Source: Haplomitrium mnioides (taxonomy: Eukaryota; Marchantiophyta; Haplomitriopsida; Calobryales). From it: a DNA stretch of 32,748 nucleotides. The stretch spans positions 1 through 32,748 of the forward strand of contig JBNGIS010039176.1 in NCBI GenBank assembly GCA_049999725.1. Reading direction: 5' to 3'. Numbering within the stretch: the stretch's first letter is position 1; each line of letters starts with the position of its first letter. Below are positions 13,591-23,610 of this stretch, piece after piece. The notes under the pieces were generated by a model. It saw only the letters and a list, made by a program, of their open reading frames with translations, was not told where the DNA came from and made no database searches. The position numbers were made by a program, and so were the translations under genes.

Positions 13591-13721
13591 GCTAAACTGT
13601 GAAGGCCCAGTTGGAGGTAGATCACAACAAAGTTGAGAAGTAACCTTCTTGTCTAGTGGAACAGAGCATTAAAGGCTCTGTATTGAAGGAAATTTGATGA
13701 AATCAAATTATACTCCTTGGT
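13591..13721. repeat. 131-bp direct repeat, copy 1
   Basis: The unit runs from GCTAAACTGTGAAGGCCC to ATACTCCTTGGT. Its first bases continue the preceding 157-bp repeat (GAAGCTAAAC) and its last 11 match the 49-bp satellite, so the unit spans the island-satellite junction. It contains two perfect hairpins: ACAGAGC with GCTCTGT (13661-13667 and 13675-13681, 7-base loop) and AATTTGAT with ATCAAATT (13691-13698 and 13702-13709, 3-base loop). Confidence 0.95.
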
Positions 13722-13852
13722 GCTAAACTGTGAAGGCCCAGTTGGAGATAGATCACAACAAAGTTGAGAATTAACCTTCTTGTCTAGTGGAACAGAGCAT
13801 TAAAGGCTCTGTATTGAAGGAAATTTGACGAAATCAAATTATACTCCTTGGT
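13722..13852. repeat. 131-bp direct repeat, copy 2
   Basis: It is identical to copy 1 except at three positions by direct comparison (GG/GA, GT/TT, GAT/GAC). The third change shortens the second hairpin stem by one pair. At its end the satellite resumes with TATAACAC. The near-identity contrasts with the diverged 157-bp copies beside it, so this tandem duplication is the more recent event. Confidence 0.95.
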
Positions 13853-16800
13853 TATAACACAAAAAACAAGTACTAACTATACTCTAACACTACTCCTTGG
13901 TAATAACACAGACAACAACTACTAACTATACTCTAACACTTCTCCTTGGTTATAATACAAACAACCAGTACTCACTATACTCTAACACTATTCCTTGGTT
14001 ATAACGCAAACAACAAGTACTAACTATACTCTAACACTACTTCTTGGTTATAACACAAACAATAAGTACTAACTATACTCTAACACTTCTCCTTGGTTAT
14101 AACACAAACAACAAGTACTAACTATACTCTAACACTACTCCTTGGTGATAACACAAACAACAAGAACTAGCTGTACCCTAACACCACTCTTTGGTCATTA
14201 CCCAAACAACAAGTACTAGCTATACCCTAACGACACTCCTTGGTCATAAAACAAATAACAAGTACTAACTATACCCTAAAAGTACTACTTGGTCATAACC
14301 CAAATACAAAGTACTAGCTATACCCCAACACTACTCCTTGGCTATAACACAAATAAGAAGTACTAACTTTACCCTAACACTACTCCGTGGTTATAACACA
14401 AATAACAAGTGGTAACTAGACTCTAACACTACTCCTTGGTTAAAACACAAATAACACAAAGAACAAGTACAAACTATCCTCCTACACTACTCCTTGGGTA
14501 AAACACAAATAACAAGCACGAACTATACTTTTACACTACTCTTTGGTTATAACACAAACAACAAGTACTAACTATACTCTAATACTACTCCTTGGTTATA
14601 ACACAAAAAACAAGTACTAACTATAGTCTAACACAACTACTTGGTAATAACACAAATAACAAGTACAAACTACACTCTAAGACTACTTCTTGGTTATAAC
14701 ACAAACAACAAGTACTAACTATACTCTAACACAACTACTTGGTTATAACACAAATAACAAGTACTAACTATACTCTAACACAACTCTTTGGTTATAACAA
14801 AAATAACAAGTACTAACTATAATCTAACACTAATACTTGGTTATAACACAAATAACAAGTAATAACTATACTCTAACACTACTCCTTGGTTAAAACACAA
14901 ATATCAAGTACCAACTATACTCTAACACTACTCCTTGGTTAAAACACAAACAACAAGTACTAACTATACTCTAACACTACTCCTTGGTTATATCACAAAC
15001 AACAAGTATTAACTCTACCCTAACACCACTCTTTGGCTACATCCCAAACAACAAGTTCTAGCTATACCCTAACATTACTCCTTGGTCATAACACAAATAA
15101 CAAGTACTAGCTATACCCTAAAACTACTCCTTGGTCATAACCAAAATAACAAGTACTAGCTATACCCCAACACTACTCCTTGGTTATAACACAAATAACA
15201 AGTACTAACTTTACCCTAACACTACTCTGTGGTTATAACACAAACAACAAGTACTAACTATACTCTAACACTACTCCTTGGGTAAAACACAAATAACACA
15301 AATAAAAAATACCAACTATACTCTAATACTACTCCTTGGTTATAACACAAATAACAAGTACTAACTATACTCTAACACTACTGCTTGATTATAACACAAA
15401 TTAAAAAGAAACAACTATACGCTAACAGTTCTACTTGGTTATAACACAAATATCAAGTACTAACTATACTTTAACACTACTCCTTGGTTTTAACACAAAT
15501 AACTAGTACTAACTACACTCTAACACAACTCCTTGGTTATAACAAAAAAAACAAGTACTAACTATACCCTAACACTACTCCTTGGTTAAAACACAAAGAA
15601 CAAGTACTAACTATACACTAACACTACTCCGTGGTTATAACACAAATAACAAGTACTAACTATACTCTAAAACTACTCCTTGGTTTAAACACAAATAACA
15701 CAAATAACAAATACTGACTATACTCTAACACCACTCCTTGGTTATAACACAAATGACAAGTTCTAACTATACTCTAACACCACTCCTTGGTTATAACACA
15801 AATAACAAGTACTAAGTATACTCTAACACCACTCATTGGTTATAAGACAAATTACAAGTACTAGCTATACTCTAACATTACTCCTTGGTAATAACACAAA
15901 TAACAAGTACTAAATATACCCTAGTACTACTCAATGGTTATAACACAAATAACAAGTACTAACTATACTCTAACACTACTCTTTGGTAATAACACAAATA
16001 ACAAGTACTAATATTACCCCAACACTACTCTTTGGTTATAACACAAATAACAAGAAGTAACTATACTCTAACTTAACTCCTTGGTAATAACACAAATAAC
16101 AAGTACTAAATAAACCCTAACACTACTCTTTCGTTGTAACACAAATAACATGTACTAACTATACTCTAACACTACTCTTTGGTTATAACACAAATAACAA
16201 GTACTAACATTACCTTAACACTATTCCTTGGTTATAACACAAATAACAAGCACTAACTATACTCCAACACTACTCCTTGGTTATAACACAAACAACAAGT
16301 ACTAACTATAATCTAACACTATTACTTGGTTAAAATACAATTAACAAGTACAAACTATACTCCAAGACTACTTCTTGGTTATAATACAAATAACAAGTTC
16401 TAACTAAACTGTAACACTACTACTTAGTTATAACACAAATAACTAGTAGTAACTATACTCTAACACTACTCCTTGGTTATAGCACAAATAACAAGTACTA
16501 ACTATAATCTAACACTACTACTTGGTTATAACACAAATAACAAGTAGAAACTATACTCTAACACTACTCCTTGGCTATAACACAAACAACAAGTACTAAC
16601 TATACTCTAACACTACTCCTTGGTTATAACACAAACAACAAGTACTCACTGTACCCTAACACCACACTTTGGTTATAACCCAAACAACAAGTTTTAGCTA
16701 TACCTTAACACTACTCCTTGGTCATAACACAAATAACAAGTACTAGCTATACTCTAACACTACTTCTTGGTCATAACCCAAATAACAAGTACTAGCTATA

Positions 16801-19338
16801 CTCTAATACCACTCCTTGGTTAAAACACAAATAACAAGTACTAAATTTACCCTAACACTACTATGTGGCTATAACAAAAACATTAAGTGCTAACTATACT
16901 CTAACACTTTTCCTTGGTTATAACACAAACAACAAGTACTAGCTATACTCTAACACTACTCCTTGGTTAAAACACAAATAACACAAATAACAAATACTAA
17001 ATATACTCTGATAATACTCCTTGGTAGTAACACAATTAATAAGTTCTAACTATACTCTAACACTACTACTTGGTTATTACACAAATAACAAGTACAAACT
17101 ATACTCTAACACTACTCCTTGGGTATAACACAAATAATAAGTACTAACTATACTCTAATACTACTCATTGGTTACAACACAAATAACAAGTACTAACTAC
17201 ACTCTAAAACTACCTCTTGTTGAAAACACAAATAACAAATACTAACTATACTCTACCTCTTGTTGATAACAGAAATAACAAATACTAACTATACTCTAAC
17301 ACTACTCCTTGGTCATAACAAAAATAACAAGTACTAACTATACTCTAACACTAATCTTTGGTCATAACACAAATAACAAGTACTAATTATACACTAACAC
17401 GACTCCTTGGTCACAACACAAATGACAACTACTAACTATACCCTAACACTACTCCTTGGTCATAACACAAACTACAAGTACTAACTATACTCTAACACCA
17501 CTCCTTGGTTATAACACAAAAAACAAGTACTAACTATACTCTCACACTACTCATTGGTTGTAACACAAATAACAAGTACTAACTATACCCTAACACTACT
17601 ACTTGGTTATAACACAAATACCAAGTACTATTTATACGCTATCACTACTCCATGGTTATAACACAAATAACAGATACTAACTATACCCTAACACTACTCC
17701 TTGGTTATAACTCAAACAAGAAGTATTAACTATACCTCAACACTACTCCTTGGCTAAAACACAAAAAACACAAATAATAAATACTAACTATACTCTAACA
17801 CTACTCTTTGGTTATAATACAAATAACAAGTACTAACTATACTCTAACATTACTCTTTGGTTATAACACAAACAACAAGTACTAACTATACTCTAGCACA
17901 ACTCTGGTTATATCACAAATAAAAAGTACTAACTATACTCCAACACTACTCCTTGGTTATAACACAAACAACAAGTACTAACTATACTCTAACACTACTA
18001 CTTGGCTATAACACAAACAACAAGTACTAACTCTACTCTAACACTACTCTTTGGTTATAAAATAAATAACAAGTACTAACTGTACTCTTACATTACTCCT
18101 TGGTTATAACACAAATAACAAGTACAAACTATACTCTAACACAACTCCTTGGTTATAACACAAACAACAATTATTAGCCATACTCTAACACTTCTCCTTG
18201 GTTATAACACAAACAACAAGTACTAACTATACTCTAACACTACTCCTTGGTTATAACACAAACAACAAGTACTAACTATAATCTAACACTATTACTTGGT
18301 TATAACACAATTAACAAGTACAAACTATACTCCAAGACTACTTCTTGGTTATAATACAAATCACAAGTTCGAACTATAATGTAACACTACGACTTAGTTA
18401 TAACACAAATAACTAGTAGTAACTTTACTCTAACACTACTCCTTGGTTATAGAACATATAACAAGTACTAACTATAATCTAACACTACTCTTTGGTTATA
18501 ACACAAATAACAAGTACTAACATTACCCTAACAGTACTTCTTGGTTAAAACACAAATAACAAGTACTAGCTATACTCTAACACTACTCCTTGGTTATAAC
18601 ACAAACAACAAGTACTAACTATACTCTAACACTACTCCTTGGTTATAACACAAATAACAAGTACTAACTATAATCTAACACTACTACTTGGTTATAACAC
18701 AAATAACAAGTACAAACTATACTCTAACACAACTACTTGGTTATAACACAAACAACAATTACTAGCTATACTCTAACACTTCTACTTGGTTATAACACAA
18801 ACAACAAGTACCAACTATACTCTAACACTACTCCTTGGTTATAACACAAACAACAAGTACTAACTATACTCTAACACTACTCCTTGGTTAAAACACAAAT
18901 AACAAATGCTAAATATACTCTGATATTACTCTTTGATAGTAACACAAATAACAAGTTCTAACTATACTCTAACACTACTACTTGGTTATAACACAAATAA
19001 CAAGTACAAACTATACTCTAACACTACTCCTTGGGTATAACACAAATAATAAGTACTAACTATACTCTAATACTACTTATTGGTTATAACACAAATAACA
19101 AGTACCAACTATACTCTAACACTACCTCTTGTTGATAACACAAATACTAACTATACTCTAACACTACTCCTTGGTCATAACACAAATAACAAGTACTAAC
19201 TTTACTCTAACACTAATCCTTGCTCATACAACAAATAACAAGTACTAACTATACGTTAACACTACTCCTTGGTCACAACACAAATGACAACTACTAACTA
19301 TACCCTAACACTACTCCTTGGTCATAACACAAATTACA
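13853..19338. repeat. 49-bp tandem satellite array, middle block (~110 monomers)
   Basis: This is the same satellite as the left block. It starts inside a monomer, at TATAACACAAAAAACAAG, and runs to the N gap. Cassette copy 3 lies at about 14165-14540. Segments around 16280-17480 recur around 18240-19338 in the same order: ATTAAC-CAAAC-CCAAGACTACTTC at 16340 and 18310 (1970 bp), and ATATACTCTG at 17001 and 18913 (1912 bp). Long monomers with ATAACACAAATAAC occur near 14450, 15290, 15690, 16980 and 17765. There are no genes. Confidence 0.97.
14165..14540. repeat. Higher-order cassette, copy 3
   Basis: It is colinear with copy 2 at three markers: CTGTACC at 14171, CTAAAAGT at 14276 and CAAACTATCC at 14470, each exactly 2539 bp downstream. 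Subtracting the 816-bp island leaves about 1723 bp, close to the 1714 bp that separates copies 1 and 2. Confidence 0.85.
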
Positions 19339-19348
19339 NNNNNNNNNN
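19339..19348. other. Assembly gap of 10 N
   Basis: Ten N bases sit within the satellite. A round-number gap in a tandem array usually marks an unresolved join, so the true amount of satellite here is unknown. Confidence 0.98.
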
Positions 19349-19667
19349 ACTACTCCTTGGTTATAACACAAATAACAAGTGCTAACTATACTCTAACACT
19401 ACTCCTTGGTTATAACACAAATAACTAGTACTAACTATACTCTAACAGTACTACTTGGTTAAATTACAAATAATAAGTACTAATTATACTCTAACACTAC
19501 TCCTTTGTTATAACACAAATAACAAGTACTAGGTATACCCTAACACTAATCCTTGGTTATGATACAAATAACAAGTACTAACTATACTCTAACACTACTG
19601 TTGGGTTATAACACAAATAACAAGTACTAACTATACTCTAACATTACTCCTTTGTTATAACACAAAT
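19349..19667. repeat. 49-bp satellite, last ~6 regular monomers
   Basis: Typical AACAC-type monomers (CTAACACTACTCCTTGG, TTATAACACAAATAACAAG) run from the gap to the array edge. The last one ends at CACAAATA, after which the edge repeat begins. Confidence 0.95.
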
Positions 19668-19864
19668 AAGCATTTAGAAGATAAACGCCAACAAAAGTTT
19701 GTTGGGTCCTATGTCTAATTAAAGAGAGCATTGTTTGCCATTCAAGTACTAACTATACTCTAACATTACTCCTTGGTTATAACACAAATAAGCATTTAGA
19801 AAATAAACGCCAACAAAAGTTTTTTGGGTCCAATGTTTAATTAAAGAGAGCATTGTTTGCCATT
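19668..19864. repeat. Compound edge repeat: 74-bp non-satellite unit, satellite monomer, 74-bp unit
   Basis: A unit from AGCATTTAGAAG to TTTGCCATT occurs at 19669-19742 and again at 19791-19864 with a few differences. Between them lies one satellite monomer (19743-19790). The period is therefore 122 bp, so edge DNA and a monomer were duplicated together. After the second copy the satellite does not resume. Confidence 0.9.
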
Positions 19865-20938
19865 AAAGAGTACAACCACCAAAATAGCAATAAAGCTATT
19901 ATAAAATAGTGATTGAATGATTAAAGATCATACAATATAATATAAAACGTATATTGATAATAGATCAAGTAAGACAAAATAAATTATATATTGATAATAG
20001 ATCAAGTAAGACAAGAAATATAGAGATGATGATAATAAATCATAGAATAAAAAGAGATAGAGGATAATAAAAAATGGGAAGCGATATTCTGCCCCCACCT
20101 TGCACCCTTAAATAAAATTATGTTCATATGAGCCTACCATGACCGTTTTATAGAATTCCTCTCCATTTTACTGACTGTAAGGTTTTGCGGTGAAAGTTTG
20201 GTACAACCAATCAGGGGCCAGTATTTTATCATAATTTAACAAAATTATTACGTTAAGTCATGTTTAACTTTTGTAATTTGAGCCTTAGCAGGCAGCATGT
20301 CTTGATGCGTAGCACCCCACCACCAATGTTTAAAGCCAACACTTGGATTTTTTTAAATATTTGTAGGCTTGATATAAGAACTATTAAATGCTAATAGTTT
20401 GATATAAGAACAAGAATATATATAATTAAAATTGTGATATTATATTTTTTTATTATGTTTGATATAAGAGCTACAGAACTATAAGAATTAATATGAAAGA
20501 TTGGTTTAAGAAGTACTAAATACTAGTATGTTTAGTTTGATATAAGAACAATAGTATTCTCACAGTATAGCATTGTATAGAAGTATATTTCACAATATTA
20601 TAGCATTGGTTTTCAAAATATTTTTTTAGCTATTATTAAGAAGACAAAAATGTGGAGGACATGATTACTCTCTACATCCATCACATTGAAATCATAAATA
20701 GAGGTTGTTATTTTGTCTATAATGTTGGCATTTTATTTTTGTCTATATTTATATCTATGTAGAACAAATGTCAAATATTGTTTTATTTAGAGGTTGTCTT
20801 CCACACAATTTATTTAGCTTGCACTCATTGGTGATAGTTTGAGATACAAATGAGATGTATTTATGAAATCATTGTTTCTTTGTCTTCGTGTGGATTGTAA
20901 TTTACAACACTTAACATCTTCAAAAAACTTGCAAACAT
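19865..20938. other. AT-rich spacer between satellite and retrotransposon
   Basis: No gene, RNA or transposon ends were recognised. A direct repeat of 27 bp beginning ATATTGATAATAGATC lies at 19951 and 19988 (period 37). The word TTGATATAAGA occurs four times, at about 20369, 20399, 20459 and 20537. A short open frame beginning near 20863 runs antisense into the copia LTR and is not a gene. Confidence 0.7.
19951..20014. repeat. Short direct repeat, 37-bp period
   Basis: Two identical 27-bp copies, each ATATTGATAATAGATC followed by AAGTAAGACAA, are separated by 10 AT-rich bases. They look like a local slippage or synthesis-dependent duplication. Confidence 0.85.
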
Positions 20939-21166
20939 TGTTAAGACATTGCACACAAAATCACATAAGACAAAAGTCGGGGATTTGCATGAATGCTTTC
21001 TTCACTCATAAGATACAATCATGTTGTAATTTTACAATGGGGAGGAGTTCCAATATGCGCCTCCAAATTTGCCCCCATAAAGCCAAGCCTACAACAAGAA
21101 ATTAACCTTAACCCTAACTATGACTAAGGGGGCTGCCAAATAAGTCTGGCAACCTATATGAGCTCA
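20939..21166 (-). repeat. Copia 3' LTR
   Basis: It pairs with 31759-31985. Both share TGTTAAGACA, GAATGCTTTCTTCACTCATA, TGTAATTTTACAAT, GCCTCCAAAT, TGCCCCCATA and a final TGAGCTCA (plus strand). The pol frame runs 53 bp into it and stops at 21114-21116. No purine-rich tract is found just upstream on the minus strand. Confidence 0.9.
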
Positions 21167-22390
21167 ACGCATGTACACCAAGTTGCTTCTTGGATTTCTG
21201 CAATTTTTCCGCTCCCAACACTTTCGTGAAGATATCAGCCAACTAATCCTCAGTGCTAATATATTGCAGGTCAACTAGCTTGACCAATACTTTCTCTCTC
21301 ACAAAATGATTATGCACTTCAATGTGCTTTGAATGGGCATGAAGCACTAGATTGTTGGCCAATTGAATATTGTTGATATTATCATAGTGAACCTTACTGG
21401 TTCTTTTATACTAACATCCAAATCTTGCAAAAGTTTAAACAACCATACTACCTCACATATAGCCATTGTTGCACCTCTGTACTCAACCTTCGTGCTTGAA
21501 AGTGCAACTGTAGGTTGCTTCTTGCTGCTCCAAGCTATTCCAGCCCATCGAATGAAAAAACAAAGGCAATTATAGATCTTCGGTCACTTGCACTTCTTGC
21601 CTAATATGCATCTATAAAGGTAGAAAGTTGAAAGCTGCTGCTATTGTCATAAAACAATCCATACTATAATGTAGATTTCACATACCAAAGAATTTGACAC
21701 ATTGCATCAAGATGTGGCTTCTTTAGAACTTGTATAAACTGACTTGCAAGGCCCACAACATAGCTTAGATCTGGTCTGGTGATGGTGATGTAGATTAGCC
21801 TTCCTAACCTTGCATACCCTTTGGCCACTAATCTTGCTTTGAATTAGCTTATGCTACCATCTTCATTCCTTTTCAATTTGTAGACCCACTTATATCCAAT
21901 GGCTTTCTTTCCTTCAAGTAAGGTAACAAGCTCCCATGTATTATTTTTATGAAGAGCATCTATCTTTTCAATCATTGCAAATTCCCATCTCTTATTACCT
22001 ACAACATGATCAAACATGACATGTTCTCTCTTTGTAATAACCTGCATCATGCATGCATTATGGAATGCAAAGGCTCTCTTGTGCATCAACTTGTCAACAT
22101 GGTATTTCACCCTTTCACTTCTACGGACAAGTATACCTTGCGCTTGCTACTTCAATTGCTTTTGATCTGATGTTGTAGCTGAGAGTAATCTCAACTCTTC
22201 ATCCACACTCTTAGATTGAGTGCCACTTCCTTTGCTTAAAGACATTGTAGTTGTTATATCTACAATACTTCCAAGTTGAAAGCTAATTGGAGTATGTTGC
22301 TCCAAATTCCTACGCAGTCTTCCTTGCCATATACTATTGTCGCTACTGTTGCTTTCACCTTGTGAACCACTCAACTTCCGAGTTTGCTGA
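21114..22390 (-). pseudogene. Copia pol: reverse transcriptase and RNase H remnant, RT core deleted
   Basis: On the minus strand the start of the copia RT domain is clear: W-AM, then IDALHKNNTWELV, GKKAIGYKWVYKLKRNEDGS (21844-22000), followed after a stop by KARLVAKGYA. The frame then jumps directly to LGRLIYITITRPDLSYVVG, which in intact copia proteins lies some 200-250 residues further on. The join is near 21810. The palm with the catalytic YVDD aspartates is therefore missing. RNase H follows with DASDRRS-type remnants, KVEYRGATMAICEVVWL (about 21376-21480) and the C-terminal LADIFTKVLG. A stop lies at the usual Q of the EDQLADIFTK motif. The final stop (21114-21116) lies inside the 3' LTR. 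The part at 22111-22390 is a serine-rich linker that cannot be read in one frame. Confidence 0.88.
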
Positions 22391-23610
22391 CTATGTTCTA
22401 ACAGAACCTATTATCTTTTTTGTATCACCTATGTCATCAATCATTTTTTGACCATACCAGGTACTTAATTCATCCAAAAAAACGTCTCTCCTCATTCTCA
22501 TCATGCGTGTAGTAGGACAAAAACACATATAGTCTTTTTGCTCAGTTGAGTATCCAATGAATAAACATTTCTCTGCTTTTGAATCCAATTTGCTACATGT
22601 CTGTGTTGGCACATGTACATGTCCAATACAACCAAACACTTTCAAGTGTGAGATTTCTAGATGCCTTCTTGTGAACTTTTCTTCTTGCGTCATTCTATGA
22701 ACTGTTGTTGTAGGAGTGTGGTTCATAATGTAAGGTGGAGTTGACATTGTCTCTGCTCAATAATGATGAGGCATATTCTTCTCATGCATTAAGACACATG
22801 CCACCTCTGCAATGTGTTAGTTTTTTCTTTCAACAACTCCATTCTGTTAAGGTGTATATTTGCAAGTCTGCTGCCTTTTAATTCCTTCTTTCTGTAGATA
22901 AGTACAAAACTTTGTGGAGAAATACTCTCCTCCTCCATCACACCATAGACACTTGATTTGCTGCTCATTCTCCATTTCCACCATGCCTCTAAGATTTTGG
23001 AAGTGATCAAACACTTCACTCTTTTGCTTCATGAAATATATTAAGATCTTCCGTAATAACCATCAATGAAAGTGATATAGTATGTACGCCCTCCAATGGA
23101 CCTCTTTTTTTTTTTAGCCCCATACATTTGAATATATCACCTCAAGTGGCATGCCTGCCACATATGCATCATGAGGGAATGATTGCCTTGCTTGCTTATC
23201 AAATTGGCAAGCTTCACATACCTTTTGCATCCCTTCCACTTTGAAGTTGAGCAACCCACTCACTACCCCTGAACTTTGCATGCTTCTCAACCATTGTATA
23301 TTGACATGGCCAATGCATTATGCCATATCTCTACATTTGACACAACACATATATTATATACAAACATAGCTTTTGTTACTTCATGCATGGTCACATCCAG
23401 TGTGAACATCTTATCCTCTACTTCCTTTCGTGATCAAGTCATAGCTATTTCCCCAATCCTTAATAAACACACTAGTGGGATTAAACATGATCTGCATATT
23501 CTGCTCTACACACTGTCTGGCTAAAATCAAGTTTTTTTTTGAATCATTGGAATATGCATAACATCATATATGTGTTTTTTTTTTTGCCATTCTCCAATAC
23601 TATATTATGG
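22391..23610 (-). pseudogene. Copia GAG-pre-integrase and integrase remnant
   Basis: Reading leftward, the region starts with ENGKK and IYDVMHIPMIQKN, then QNMQIMFNPT and IKDWGNSYDLITKG (GAG-pre-integrase). The zinc-binding half has CEACQFDKQARQSFPHD. Of the D,D-35-E core, the first aspartate is in TYYITFIDGYYGRS, the second in CLWCDGGGEYFS (near 22930) and the glutamate in QNGVVERKN (near 22840), so all three catalytic acids survive. After it come PPYIMNHTPTTTV, HLKVFGCIGHVHVP and KCLFIGYS, the usual C-terminal part of copia integrase (22391-22747 is open for 118 codons). Stops and frameshifts separate the pieces. Three runs of more than 9 T (near 23105, 23530 and 23575) coincide with some of the frame breaks. 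Confidence 0.88.

Noticed and set aside
13591-13852. Terminator-like hairpins in the 131-bp repeats
   Set aside because: No gene is nearby and intrinsic terminators do not apply to plant nuclear transcription; recorded as structure only.
13591-13852. SINE or tRNA-derived element
   Set aside because: No A-box/B-box pair, no poly-A or simple tail, and the unit ends in satellite sequence.
109-19338. CRISPR-like array of short direct repeats
   Set aside because: Repeats abut each other with no unique spacers, monomers diverge, no cas genes are present, and the setting is a plant nuclear genome.
20863-21105. 80-codon open frame on the plus strand
   Set aside because: It runs antisense through the copia 3' LTR, has no domain similarity, and starts in AT-rich spacer.
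22391-22747. 118-codon frame as a stand-alone gene
   Set aside because: It is the C-terminal part of copia integrase (KVFGCIGHVHVP, KCLFIGYS), in line with the other pol remnants.
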